From NCBI GenBank assembly GCA_002914845.1, contig JXTC01000252.1, positions 1-64,000 on the forward strand: a stretch of DNA of 64,000 bases, written 5' to 3'. Positions 51,095-63,923 of this stretch are shown in pieces. Each line of letters starts with the position of its first letter. Positions within the stretch are counted from its first letter, which is position 1. Made by a program: the position numbers and the translations under genes. Source of the stretch: Trema orientale (Eukaryota; Streptophyta; Magnoliopsida; Rosales; Cannabaceae). A model generated the notes under the pieces. It was not told the origin of the DNA. It worked only from the letters and a program-made list of their open reading frames with translations, and did not search any database.

Positions 51095-52423
51095 AGCCGA
51101 TAGATCTTCGAGAACCAGAACCAGAGCCGATCGCGAGAGAGAGAGAGTGTGCGTGTGGAAGTGAAACGGAGATTTGGGAGAATTGAATTTAAAAATGGAG
51201 ACTTGATTTGGGAATTTAGGGATTTCTTTTTGATTAAATGAATTTATTAATTAATTAATGTATGAAAAGGGAACAGCGAATAGGAGCAAGGATTGTCGTT
51301 GGCGCTACTTTGGATTTGAAGTCAAACATTGTAGTACGTTCTAGGACCACGCGTTTATGGAAGCGCGTGTCGCATTCATTCTAGAGTGGCGGCGGCTATG
51401 GTTTGCTAATGCCAATGATTCCTCCATTCTATTTCTTACTGGTTTCTCAGCCGGCAAATCCAACTCAATCACTCCCTAACGCGTTTTGGCTTTTAGAATC
51501 TTCACCGTTGGAATTCTCTGTTTGTCCACGTGGCACGAATTGTCTTATTATTAGCATTATTATGGGGATTATTATCATTTCGTTTTCTTTCCCTTTTTCT
51601 TTTCTTCTCTTTTTAATATATGAACTACGCACTTGCTCGAGTCGAGACTAAACTGTTACAAAATGGATAATTCGTAATTCTTTGTAAAATAAGGAGCTTT
51701 TTTTTTTTTTTTTTGATACACAATAATTCAAGTTTATGATGAGAAATAATTCGTAAGGATTGAGACATTTATGGGCGGGGGCGTTGTTGGTATAGAAGTC
51801 GGACATGAACCACGAAGCAAGACATTACTACATGTCGTTTTCAATTTTGGTCGTTTTCACTTTGATGTCGTTTCTTGAAATTGTTTTTTCGTGCCCGTCG
51901 TTTTTCAACATGTTGTGTTGTTGCTATTTTTCCCTTTTTTGAGAAGTTATGGAATTTTTTTTGTCTTTTGTTGTCGTTTATTCTTATAATTTTGTTCTAC
52001 AGGATACTACGGTTTCTAATCTAGTTGTCGTCTTTTCTGGTTTTTTTTTCTTCAATTGTTATTTTTATATTCAGTTCAATTTTTTAGTTTTTTGCTTTTT
52101 GTTTTTTCCATTTCATAATCATTTACAATGTTACCGCGGTTTCTGAATCGTTGTCGTTTCTACCTAGTTATTGTCGTTCTTTTTTTATTATCTATTTTAA
52201 ATATCTATCGGCTTTCAATATATCATTGTTTCTCACTTTCATTCGTCGTCGTATTTCTTTCATTGTTTTGTTATCCGTTTTTTAAGTGCCTGTTATTTTT
52301 TGATGTAGTTATCGTTTTGTTTGCCTATTGTTCTCTTATGTTGTCATTTTCTCAAACAACTGTGAAGATTTAGACGAAGTTATGCATGTCGGAGCAAAGA
52401 GACGGAGATGACCTTAAGATCAT

Positions 52424-52452
52424 ATCTCTCTCTCTCTCTCTCTCTCTCTCTC
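52424..52452. repeat. (CT)n microsatellite
   Basis: About fourteen uninterrupted CT units in intergenic DNA. Confidence 0.9.
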
Positions 52453-52736
52453 CACTGACTCCATGATTCCACTTTCCATCACACAACCAACTAACTAATG
52501 CATAAATTTGTTTTGAAAAAAAAATCATATCTTTTAGTTCTTTACACAAATAATCCACATAAGCGCTATTATTGTTGAAAAGTGTAAGACTCGCTCATGT
52601 GCAGCATGTTGACCGAAATCAATGATCCGAGAAATTAATGTAAACATGTGCTCCCTCAGTCAGGGATATATCTAAAATAAAAATAAAGGTGTCATATAAA
52701 ATCTATTAGAAATTACGATAATTAATAAAGAATATA

Positions 52737-53097
52737 GGCCTCGTTTGTTTCAACTATTCCATTCCATTGGAATGGAAAATCTATTTGAATGAGTGTTTGT
52801 TTCAACAACTCTAGTTTTTCCATTCAAATGATATTTTAGAACGTGTGTTTGTTTCAACGATTATGTTTTTCCATTCAAATGATCCATCAGAAAAATTAAC
52901 CATTGGAATAGTTTTTTTGTGTCTTGAATGAGAATGGAGGGGGAGAGGTATTTTTGAATGTTCCATTCCAATGCTCACATTCTAATTACAGCCCATTCCA
53001 CTATTTTTTCCATTTAAATGTTTCACATTCTAATTATAACACATTCCACCATTTCTATTCAAATATACACATTCAAATAGGCGAACCAAACGAGGTC
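52737..53097. mobile_element. Harbinger-like MITE
   Basis: A 361-bp element. The left end GGCCTCGTTTGTTTCAAC and the right end, reversed, GACCTCGTTTGGTTCGCC form the terminal repeat. ATA flanks both sides as a 3-bp duplication. Subterminal CCATTCCATT and CATTCAAAT blocks repeat on both arms. It is the same general type as 32906-33588 but a different family, with no coding content. Confidence 0.7.
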
Positions 53098-53503
53098 ATA
53101 GCAATTTTCTTTTCCAACTCATCTAATTTTCTCCCTCATTTAGTTTAGGTATTTTCTTCTTCTTTTTCTTCTTCTTCAACCTCGTTAAAAAAACAAAAAA
53201 TATGTGTTTTTCTAATATATAATTTTATATGGTATAATACTAAATTTTGGGACGGTTTCCAATTATCCGTGTGTCTTCGCTGCTTCTAGATATCCTCTAC
53301 CTCAACAAGGAATCACTAGATATTAGTTGTCACATGCAAAGTACTCTGATACTTAAGTCAGTAATTTACTCAAAATAGAATATATTAAGAGATTATGATC
53401 TAAAATTAAGTACGTTATAATGTCTTTATACTCAGTAACTCAAAGCAAACTATAATTTAAACTATTTTGTTATCCATAATTTCTACGTGTCGATCTCTCA
53501 TGG

Positions 53504-53620
53504 AAATGTTATTGTATACAAGGTGGATACAACTTCTTAACAAGACAGTAAAAGCACTATGAAAATGTTATTGTAGATAAGGTGGATAAAATTTCTTAAC
53601 AAGGCAGTAAAAGCATTGTT
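53504..53620. repeat. Tandem duplication, period 59 bp
   Basis: Two units sharing AAATGTTATTGTA, AAGGTGGATA, TTCTTAACAAG and CAGTAAAAGCA, differing at several bases. Confidence 0.85.
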
Positions 53621-54357
53621 TTACAGCTTTTACGGATGTGCCTCTACTACGTACTTTCGAGATTACTGACACAAAATCCCTTTTGAGGTTTGTACCTGGT
53701 GCTGCTTGGATTACTACCATGTGTGCGCTTCGCAACATGACTTGGAGGCATGGACGGAGCATCTAGCTCAGTGGGCACTTAAGCCCACTCTCAATTTTAT
53801 ATATATTTTTTAAAATACAATATTTATACGTATTTCTAAATTTTTAGTTTAAATAACATGTAAAATCCTCAAAAATAGATAAAATAATATAATAATTCCC
53901 ACAAAATATATAAAATATAATTCTAACCCACTAACATAAATCCCGGTTCCGTCCTGGTGGAGGTCAAGCCTCAAAGGACCCTAGTTGTTTAGCTGGTGTG
54001 GATTATGATCACGTTGTGTGACCTCCAGACTTTGTCATTTTTCTATATTGGTCAACAAGAGGTATTCAGGGTCTGAATAGCTAATGGGGTCTATAAACTT
54101 GCAAAGGCCCATGCCTTTATCTCTTACTATTATGATGTATTGATGTATTAGATGTTGTGCTGCCTTGAGCCCTGTGCACTGTTTTCTATCCCCACTAGCG
54201 AATGCGCTACTAACTGTTATGTGCTAATTGACCATGTAATTAATTCTAATCGTGGTGTTTTATCCATTATCTTCTTTTAAACTATATGCCACATTTCGCC
54301 TATTTGTTGGGCGGTTTAGATGGGTCCCATCATTATATATCACCACATATAGTTGTG

Positions 54358-54699
54358 GGATAATATCATTTTTATACATGTAATTTAACAATTTGTTCGC
54401 TTTATATTTTTTGTTTTGGTTATAATCAATATCAACTTTTAAATTTTATCTTTGTTACAAATTTATACTCTGACATTAATTTAGAGTAATTAATTTACCA
54501 ATATAATTTAATAAACTTATTATCGGATCAATTTTTATATGATTTATTTTCAATTTTTTAAAAGACAACTTAGTAAATTGGTTAGTTTAAATTAGTGTGA
54601 GGGCATAAATTTATAATAATTTTAAATCTAAAGGTCAATATTGATAATAAACAATTTGAACAAAGTGTTAAAATACATGGTATTAAAGTGATAATATCC
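54358..54699. mobile_element. Inverted-repeat element (foldback MITE)
   Basis: The left arm from GGATAATATCATTTTTATAC is matched over more than 100 bp by the reversed right arm from GGATATTATCACTTTAATAC. The arms pair imperfectly throughout. No target duplication is evident. It is non-coding. Confidence 0.55.
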
Positions 54700-55738
54700 T
54701 TATAATCGTAGATAAACTAGAATACGTATATATAGGTATATATAACAAACATTTTCTAATCATAATTAATACGTCAAAAAAATAGAAACGCACTTTCATT
54801 TCCCTTGTTTTTCCTTGAAGTGGTGTTTGAGACAGTCATAAATTCTTCATCAAAATTAAATAGATTTAATAGAAATATGTAAATGGATATAAAGGAATGT
54901 GTAATAGTTGAAATATGAGACATTTAAACTTAATAACATAGAATGAGTTATAATGTTTTTTTTTTTTGGAATTTGGAATGGGTTATAATTAGAATGTAAC
55001 CTTCAAATATAAGGGGAGATAGAAATATTACTAAATTTAAATGCTAAACTAGTATGTTAAATATTGGTAAGTTAAACATTAACGTCGACACTATTATTAG
55101 TATTCAATTTTCGAGAATTGCTACAGACGTATATATAATCCTGCAGGCTGCAATGTTAGGATAGGATTTCTAGACACATAGAGAATCTATTATAGCATTC
55201 TGGTCAATTCATCGTATCGTTATAGAATAAGATTTCGTGAACAAATATGGAATCTATAGCATTATGGTCAAATATTTCTCTCAAGTCATGGTCATTGGTA
55301 TCGTGAGCTGATATACGTTAGGTTGGGTTGTTGGGCGATTAGCAACGTATCTGAACCCCAGATTTAATAGGAGCAAATTTACGTATGTCTTATTGTACCC
55401 TTTATCTTGTTTATTATTTTCTTCACAAATATTGCTGATGGGTGCAAAGAGAAATTAAAAACTATATATATATATGTTTTAAGTGTTTACTGTTTTGTTA
55501 ATTCCATTGCAATATAGGTGACCTAATTCCTTAAGCATTCATGTATTGACTTGAGCCATTTTAGAGACTCACTTATATTTATATATCTTTATATTTATTT
55601 ATATATCGAAAGCAATAATATTACACTATAACCAATTTTCAACTAGTAAAAATTTATGCCATAATGGTGTAATTGGTATGTACATGATGTCTCACGCGAT
55701 AATATTACACGAGTAACATATTTAGCTAGAATATATAA

Positions 55739-56298
55739 GGGATAATAACAAAACTATCCTCTTGTTTTTGATGAAATACTCAATATATCTCTTCAGTTTT
55801 TATAAATTACAAAAATATTCCATCTGATTCTCAAATTAATACAAATTTCACCCTATAGCTTATTAGGTCAAAATTATCAAATAAAATGTCAAAATTACAC
55901 ACTTTCTAAACTTGTAACAAAAAAAAATATTACTTAAAGAACAATAAATAGTATTCAGTGAAAAAAAAAATAGTGGTGGATGAAAGAGAAAAATTACTAA
56001 GAATAAGAAAATTTGGTGAAGAAAAGTCTTCTATAATTTTTTCAAAGAAATTTTTTCATTTTTTTACCTATTTAATTGTATTTAGGCAATGGTATCTTGG
56101 TCATTTCAAAAAAGTTTGTTTGTTACAAGTTTAGAGAGAGGGTAATTTTAACATTTTATTTGTTAATTTTGATCTAATAAGCTATAGAGATGAAATTTGT
56201 ATTAATTTACAAATCATATGAGATATTTTTGTAATTTATAAATACTGAAGGGATATATTAAGTATTTTACCAAAATCCAAGGGATACGTTATTATCCC
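55739..56298. mobile_element. Long-TIR MITE with near-perfect 9-bp TSD
   Basis: About 560 bp. The left arm from GGGATAATAACAAAACTATC and the reversed right arm from GGGATAATAACGTATCCCTT stay complementary for roughly 200 bp (for example CTATAGCTTATTA against TAATAAGCTATAG). Flanks AATATATAA and AATGTATAA agree at eight of nine bases, consistent with Mutator-like insertion. It is non-coding. Confidence 0.7.
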
Positions 56299-57354
56299 AA
56301 TGTATAATCAGTTCAAAGGAAAAAAATAGAAGTGATGCATATCATATCTTTTTGCTCATGTTATGTAATATCACGATCAAGATGATTTTAGCAGTTGTTG
56401 TGTTCAGCGCCTTACGTGGAAGCTTATGGTTATAGTACTGTTTGTGGCTTATATGTCTCTTTGTTTGGACCAAGCCATTTACGTGAATGTTAATCTTTCT
56501 GATTAACATTTAAAAGAAAAAAATACATATAAGCATAACAATTAAAAATTGTCAAATTGGGCGGGAGCAACAATTTATTTGTCGCAATCGAAAATTACAT
56601 TTGCGTCTTCCGGTGGCTATTGACAAGACGGACATTATTTTAATGCCGAATTCAATCATAGAGTTTTTTGCATTAATAAAAATATTGATTCACTTGGCGT
56701 GGATAACTATTCGTCTCTTTGCCCCTTTTCACACGTGCAAGAATGTTTCTCTTTCTTTTTTTTGAGCAAAAGTGCAAGAATGTTTCTCAATTCCCGTTTG
56801 TTCACATAGTAAAAGATAATTTGCTTCTTCCCTTTTTTTTTTTTTTTTTCCCAAGGGATGAACTAGTTAAAACAAAAAATAAAGTAATAATAAACGGACC
56901 AAATTTATGAAACCGACATTTTTCGGCCAGTCCATTAAATTTTTACTAGTTATTAATGAAGAGATTTATTAACAAAAACACAGTAATTATTCCAAAACCG
57001 AAAATAATTAGCAGACATTAAAAAAGGAATACCCGCGATTTATGCCCCTATGTAAGGTGTAAAGTGTCTTAACAGAGACAATCAGTCGGTGCCACCTGTC
57101 CTCCAAGTTATACAGGAGCACACGACAAAACCAAAAGCAAAAAGCTAAAGCAGCAGCTCCATTGGCGAACACGTTGACTAGCCAGCCTAGTGTTTGACTC
57201 CGTAAAACCTAAAACCTACTCCTCCACCTTCCTTAATCGCTTTCCCATTGTAAGAACAGTTAACTTCAATTAATTTGACCCTCTCTCTCTTTCTCATTCT
57301 CAATCTCGTTACACGCATTTTCTTGTCTTGATAAAAAAGGTTCTTGAGGCTCCA

Positions 57355-60093
57355 ATGGCCGGAGACCGTACGCCGGAGATCCAGATCAGGGTCAACTCCC
57401 GGCGAGGAGGCGGCGGTGGCAGCAGCAACGTGGTGCACCCAGTTGAGGTAGACACCCCTCAGCTATCGTCTCCGGGTCCAATGGTGTACCGAGAAGTGAA
57501 GCACTTCAAGAAATGGGTTCCTTGGTTAATCCCTGCGTTTGTTGTTGTTAATACTATTATGTTCATAATCACCATGTACGTCAATAATTGCCCTGAGAAT
57601 TCGGATTCTTGTCTTGCTAAGTTCTTGCATAGGCTCTCATTCCAGCCTTTTAAAGAGAACCCTCTTCTTGGACCATCATCCGCTACGTAAGTAGTTCTTT
57701 TTCATTTTTGTTTTTTTTTTTTCCTCCCTCAGAAAGTAATTCTTATTGCCCATGAATTTTTTAGCCCTTCTATCCATGTATTTGATTGCTTGTTCAAGTT
57801 CTTTGTTATTTTGCTTTTGATGGTTTTAGTTTTTTTAATTAGTAGCTATTTCTTGATGTTTTACTCAGGCTGCAAAAGATGGGGGCTCTTGATGTGAGTA
57901 AAGTGGTGCACCAACACCAGGGATGGCGTCTTATTACTTGCAATTGGTTACACGGAGGAGTTTTCCATATATTAGCTAACATGTTGAGCCTTTTAGTTAT
58001 TGGGATTCGGCTTGAGCAAGAATTTGGATTTGGTATGTATGTATGCATGTAGAAAACTTGTGCTTTTGTTGTTTCTATGGTTATTTTGTAAGCATCAACA
58101 TCGTTTAAATGTTAATGCTTTTCAAGGAGGTTTATGGTGTCTTTTCTGGAATCCTAGAATCTAGTGACTTGTAACTTGTTCAGTTGAAACAAACTGCTTT
58201 ATTGCTTTTGGTTTTCTGCTGTTCAACCAATAGAAGGGTGCGGCCAAATGGAAATCAATACCAATAATTACAAGTTGATTATTTGCGTCTGGTGAACTTA
58301 GTTAAGCTCAGCCAGATTTATTTCTTATTTATCCTATAGAAGCTAAAAGATTGAAGGGATTCAAAAGTTGAATAATATATGATAGTCACTGAGATGCTCT
58401 AGTTTAGAAACTAATATGAACGTTTGCTAGATACATGAAACTTCTTCTTCATACAGTGTTGAGTAGAATAAATAATCTAAGGTGTAATGGATGCATCATG
58501 AAAAGTGGGCTTGGTATATGTATATCGATTGCGTAATTCGTAGCTATTAGTTTGAAGTTGAGCATTTGATTAGCCTAAGGTATGTTTAGTCTCTGAAATT
58601 AGGTTACTTTTATATATTTTTGTGATTTGTGAAGGCATAAAAGAGATTATAATTATTGTTCTGGGATGAGGAGGGTTGGGGTTGATAAGTCCTTAAAAAG
58701 CCTTTACTAGTTACAAAAAGCTTGGGACTTCTCTGTTTTTCAATAGATCATTTAATTGGTCTAATTACCTCGTCATAACATTTTAGACCATGTAGCTGTA
58801 TAATGAGTCCCTGATGCTGTAGGATAACCTTGCTGTGTTCATACTGTGCTACAAATTTTTTCTCTAAACACTTGCAATCTTTTGTATGGTTGTATTCCAG
58901 TCCGGATTGGTTTGCTCTATGTCATCTCTGGATTTGGTGGAAGTTTGTTATCAGCACTTTTCCTCCAGTCAAACATATCTGTTGGTGCTTCTGGTGCTCT
59001 TTTTGGGTTACTGGGAGGAATGCTTTCTGAACTTATCACCAATTGGACAATATATGTGAATAAGGTGAGTATTGAACTGATTTTGTTTAGATATTTATAT
59101 CAAACGATAGTTCCTCACGGCCAAAATCCATGTGTATTTTCAGTTCGTAGCACTTTTTACCCTTGTGGTTATCATTGCTGTGAACTTGGCAGTGGGAATT
59201 CTCCCACATGTGGACAACTTTGCTCATATTGGAGGGTTCCTTTCGGGTTTTCTTATTGGGTTTGTATTTCTGATCCGGCCCCAGTTTGGGTGGGTTAGCC
59301 AAAGATATGCAGCTCAAGGATATACTTCACCTCCGGTTAAATCTAAATTCAAGACATATCAATGCATACTGTGGATCATTTCTCTTGTCCTTTTGATTGT
59401 TGGGTAAGCTTCTGAATCTGCAGTCCTGTTTTACATGCATTTTATTTCTATTAGATGGAACTTTAAAAAACATATGTGGATGCAGATGAGACAGGGACTC
59501 TAAACAAGGCTTTCCTTTTTAGTCAAATATAGGACAAGAAAGCTAGTAATTTGCTTTGACAGTTTAAGGAACTGATGATGGTGAACTCCTTACGTTATGT
59601 ATGAACCCGTCTCAGTTCTGTAATAGATCTTTCTACCTTAGAACATTTTCTTCAGAGAGTTCATTTTAGGTGAGACATGGAAGTAGCTCTTTTGGAACTC
59701 AACCCAAGTTTTTGATTTGAGCATTTGCTTTGACAGGCTAACTGTCGGGTTGGTTTTGCTACTCCGGGGAGTTGATGCAAATGATCATTGTTCTTGGTGC
59801 CATTATTTGTCCTGTGTCCCTACTTCAAAATGGAGCTGCAAGACTGAGCCTGCATTCTGCTTGGTTAGTAATTTGACCGTTTCTTTTTATTCATTATATA
59901 CATGTCAAAAAAGTAAAATCAACACTCAGTGATTTTTTTGTGTCAATTTGTTTTCGTGTTATTGCTGCAGTCGAACCAGGTTGGTAACCAGCTCAACCTA
60001 ACGTGCTCCAGCAACAACAAAACTGGCATGTATACTGTGTCCAACCCAAGCAGTTCTCGGATCCAGGGGTTATGTACACAACTTTGCGGTTGA
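57355..60093 (+). CDS. RBL1-like: Rhomboid-family intramembrane serine protease (RBL1-like)
   Basis: Six coding exons: 57355-57686, 57869-58032, 58901-59064, 59144-59403, 59737-59863 and 59971-60093. They give 389 residues. The catalytic dyad is present: Ser196 in GASGALFG and His248 in [16 protein letters not shown]. The L1-loop WR signature ([13 protein letters not shown]) and the helix motif HILANMLSL are also intact, so an active protease is expected. The first membrane segment is at about residues 73-93 ([18 protein letters not shown]), with five or six more through about residue 325. The cytosolic N terminus is Gly- and Ser-rich. The C-terminal luminal tail is Cys-rich ([11 protein letters not shown] and later CTQLCG), as in plant RBL1/2-type proteins of the secretory pathway. 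The ATG chosen is the first one; an upstream TTG in the same frame is not a credible start. The RBL1 assignment rests on equal length and tail type, from memory. Confidence 0.95.
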
Positions 60094-61267
60094 TTTAAGT
60101 GATATGAATTGATTATGGACGTTGGGACGAGCTGCTTAATGTATAATCTACTATTGCAGATTCCTGAGCTATGCTAAGTTTACTCGACTTCTTTATGCTA
60201 TTGGATGTGATCCCCTTCCCTCGTATCTATTCCTTTTTTCTTTCCTTTTTTTTTTTTTCGGGCTAGCTTCTTTTTGTATCTAATTCTTTTATGAAAAATT
60301 CGAACCTTGTGTCGATAATAGTTAATTTGATCCGTTCTTTGATTGTTATAAAACTTCGAAGTTACACACTTTGCAAAATGATTCTTGTCTGACTGGCAGT
60401 TGTGTGCTCGACTTCTGTTTGGAAGTGAAGTTAGTAGCTTGGTTTTAGCAAAACGACATTGCAGGGCTTTTATCTCCTTTGCACATCTTTGCTAAATGAC
60501 TAATCAAATATTTATTATCGCACTGTATGGTATCTGAGCAATGTATAAGTTTAACTCATTGCACATGTAATAATATGTTTTTTTTTCTTTGATAAAAAAA
60601 AGAAAAAAAAAAAAGACGAGGAGAGTAAATCCCAGATTCCCGGGCAAGGTTTTGGAAGAATAAGTATGATGTCAATCTAACATAATAAAAAAGAAAAAAA
60701 AAAAAAAAAAGAAAATTAAGTTGCCTTTTCGGCCGGTAGTTTCCGTGGATGTGTAGAACGACACTAACTATGATAGCTTTATAAAACGACAAAATAATAA
60801 TGTCGTTTCTATCTCAAAGAATACTCCGACCTCATAAATGAAGTCGTCGTAGTTGTGAACGACACGTCCCAGATCAGACGATTTTAAAGTCAACTTGTCA
60901 ATATACGACATGACGTTGGCAGTATAAGATAGAACGACAAGATTGAAACACTCTTCTACGTCCGATCATCAAACGACAAGGTCGTTGTCATGATAACTTA
61001 AATTGACGGCGTGCCACGTCAAGCACCACTTGTGGAAGTCATTTTACGAAAACACCCCCTGCCTCTTGCTATCACCAAAGCAAAACCAAACAGCGTGGTA
61101 CTACTGTTGTCTCTCTCTCCTTCCTTCCTTCTATAACTCTATCGTCTCTCGTAATCCAAAATCCTCAATTCCAGAGTTCTCTATTCACCATTGCTCTTGC
61201 TCTCCTCACTCTTTGCCTTACCTTATTATGAAACCCTAGGGCTAGGCCTCTGCTTCAGCAAGCTTCA
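60094..61267. other. Intergenic region between rhomboid and RNR1 genes
   Basis: It holds the rhomboid 3' UTR and the RNR1 promoter. Repeated AACGAC/GTCGTT hexamers are concentrated at 60.75-60.99 kb. TGCCACGTC, a G-box-like core, is at about 61013. Pyrimidine-rich sequence from about 61100 resembles the RNR1 leader. Confidence 0.5.
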
Positions 61268-63923
61268 ATGGCGGTTCGAGCCGTCAACAGCTGCTCAATC
61301 TTCCGCTCCGCCGCGTCCCCTCCTCTCTCCGCCTTCCGATGCCTCCCTTTCCATCTCAAGACCTCCTACCTTCGCGCTTACTCCAGGCTAGGGTTTTCGT
61401 TCCTCAGGTTTGGCTCCGATAGGAGACCTCTCGATCATGGCGGTCTACGGAGCCGCTCTGTTCACAGTTTGGTCGATAGCGTCATGGAAGAGCTTCGAAC
61501 CTCGCGAAGACGGAGGAGAATTCGCGCCACCTCCAAGTAGGTTTTCTCTTCTCTCATTTCTTCCCGACTTTCTCGTCGTTTTAGCATTGAGACGACAATG
61601 TGTACGGTTCTTGCGAATTGAAACGACAAAGCTTCATCTAGATTCTGTGAATTTGCTTGGCCTTAGACCTGTACGGGTCTCAGCACTAGGGAGGGAGTGA
61701 TTTTTCTGCAAATTGCATAAGAATATATGATACTTGTGCATTTGGTCTCTCTGGCCAATTCTACATATATGATAGGCTTGTTTAGTGATTTGAAAGCTTT
61801 TTAATTTTGGACATATATACAATATGGCTTATTTAGTGACTCTTCAGAGTGGAAATACAAACAACAGGAGATACTTTAGAAGGTAGGCTTGCGAAACGGA
61901 CACTGCAGAAAGGCTTTTTATTAGAGTTCAAGAAGGATTCTGATAGAGTATTGCTTGCTGTTGCTCAGAAACCAGATGGCAAGAAGAACTGGATGGTCTC
62001 TGATCAGGTTCTTGTAGAAACAACTATTGCGGCATGTTGAATAGGTTGCTAGGTGTTGGAAATCATTATTATCCTTTATTTGATTTGTTTTTAAAAAAAG
62101 TCTCATATTCGTTCGAAATAACTTTTTCTTTGTATTTGTTTTCCCCAACAACAGAATGGTGCGGTTTCATCCATTAAACCTCAACAAGTTACATATATCA
62201 TTCCCGGTGTTGAAAACTTCAACCATGTGGATATTGGGGACTTCATTCAGAAAGCTCAGGATAATTTGGTTGGTTTTAGCATTAACATTGTAGAAATATG
62301 AATTGTTTTTGTTCTATTCCATATGGTTAAATATGTTGTAACTTGTAAACAAGCCTAGATAATTGCAATTGACAGATTTTGAGTGTAAATTTATTTGGTC
62401 CAGGATCCTGGATTGCTAGAATTTGCTTGGGTTGAGCTTCTTGAAAAAAACAAGTCAGTGACAACAGAAGAACTAGCTGAGGTACATTAGTTACCTAGTT
62501 TCATGGATATGTGGTTTTGCTCCTTTGATGACATTAGCTATCCTATTCCACAGATGATTTTTGGTAGTGCGGAGCCTCTGGAGAGTTATTGTGCCCATCT
62601 TTTGCTTTCAAAAGACGAAATATATTTCACAATGCTAGAGACAAAAGGTTCATGCTCTGTGTACGGGCCTCGACCTACTATGCAGGTACATTTTATTCAA
62701 TTGCTTAATATTCTGTTTGTCTATTCGTTTGTTGGCAATAATTGTATTACTACAGTCCATTTTCATACTGGAGTTTCTGGCCTCGTTTTGTGTGTATATG
62801 TCTGTGGGCGTGCACTTGTTTATTAAGGATCTTTTTGCTTTTCCTTTTTTTTTTTTTTTTCGAAAAATAGGTAGAAGAGCTTCTACGTAGGAAGCTCATG
62901 AAAGAGGCTGCAGAGAAAGAGCTGGAGGACTTTATTCAATTACTGAAATCTGCTAAGGTGATGCCTAGAGATGCCAAACCTCCCAAATCATCTTGGCTAG
63001 TTGAAGAGAAAATTAGACACAAGATTGAGTCTCTTAAATCATATGCTATTGATAACTGCAAAAATGATGACCAAAAGAAAACCGCTGGATTGGTATCTTT
63101 CTTGACTTTGTTTTACTTCACTGTGGAATTGTAACACCTTCCTTAGACATATCGATGTATTTGCCTTGATGCAGAAAGTTTTAGTTTGTTAAGACCTAAT
63201 ACTGATATTCTTAATGCATACTTGTGTATGACTCGTGTTTATCATATGTAGTATGTACTTCTCTTCTTGACTTTTTCTTTCTTGTCAGATTCTTAAAGCA
63301 ATGGGGCTGGCAAAAGCAGCGTCATCAGCAATAAATCTCCTCATAGATATTGGTTATTTTCCTGTTCATGTCAATCTTGAGCTGTTGAAATTAGATATCA
63401 AAACTGATCATTCAGAGGAAATAAAAGCAGCCGCAGAAAGTCTCCTGGTAGAGTCACCAGATCCAGATGAGGTCAGGCTACTAATACAGATAAAATTGCA
63501 TAGAATTAGGTTTCAATTTGCAGGAAATTTTTGTGAGTTATTTATTGAAAATTTGAGGTGCTAGAAAGTAAAAAATATAAATTCACAGGGGAATTTGAGA
63601 TTCTTGTCTTTATCGGAAACATTTTAAATGATTGTTAGAACATGCAAAACTTTCTGCTAATCTCAGAATTGACATTCCTATGATTGATAAGGAGTTTCTC
63701 TATTACATGGATGAGTTAAAATTGAAAACCATTTAAATAATTCTCCTGGCAGTCGAGGCATTTTCACTTTGCTTATTTATTCAACTAGACCTTAGGGTAA
63801 AAGAAGCTGCTTTGTCAATGCCACTGTCACCTACGTCCTTATTGTGTTTTCTTTGTTTAGCTCAATAGAAAGGATCTTACTCACCTGAAGGTTTATGCCA
63901 TTGATGTCGATGAGGCTGATGAG
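61268..63923 (+). CDS. RNR1-like: Organellar RNase II/R-type exoribonuclease, 5' part (RNR1-like)
   Basis: Eight coding exons are in the window: 61268-61536, 61848-62007, 62155-62268, 62404-62481, 62554-62685, 62871-63092, 63289-63471 and 63861-63923. The gene continues past the right edge after 407 codons, about half the expected length of near 800. Residues 1 to about 70 form an Arg- and Ser-rich transit peptide for plastid and/or mitochondria. GFLLEFKKDSDRVLLAV, QKPDGKKNWMVSDQNG and GLLEFAWVELLEKNK follow in the family's N-terminal region. The catalytic RNB domain begins at the end, with HLKVYAIDVDEADE, whose Asp residues start the metal-binding cluster. RNR1 trims 3' ends of plastid rRNA and mRNA; its loss is embryo- or seedling-lethal in Arabidopsis. 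Exon 1 ends at AA before GTAGGT, the only donor that keeps phase. The catalytic core itself cannot be checked here. Confidence 0.94.

Larger units (their letters stand above)
51095..57354. other. Intergenic region between ORP3 and rhomboid genes
   Basis: About 6.2 kb without a supportable gene. It contains the ORP3 promoter (51.1-51.5 kb), a T-rich stretch at 51.83-52.36 kb with many GTCGTT motifs, a CT repeat at 52424-52452 and a Harbinger-like MITE at 52737-53097. A 59-bp tandem duplication sits at 53504-53620, and inverted-repeat elements at 54358-54699 and 55739-56298. Confidence 0.6.

Noticed and set aside
53568..53762. 64-codon minus-strand frame
   Set aside because: Overlaps the 59-bp tandem duplication and matches no family I know.
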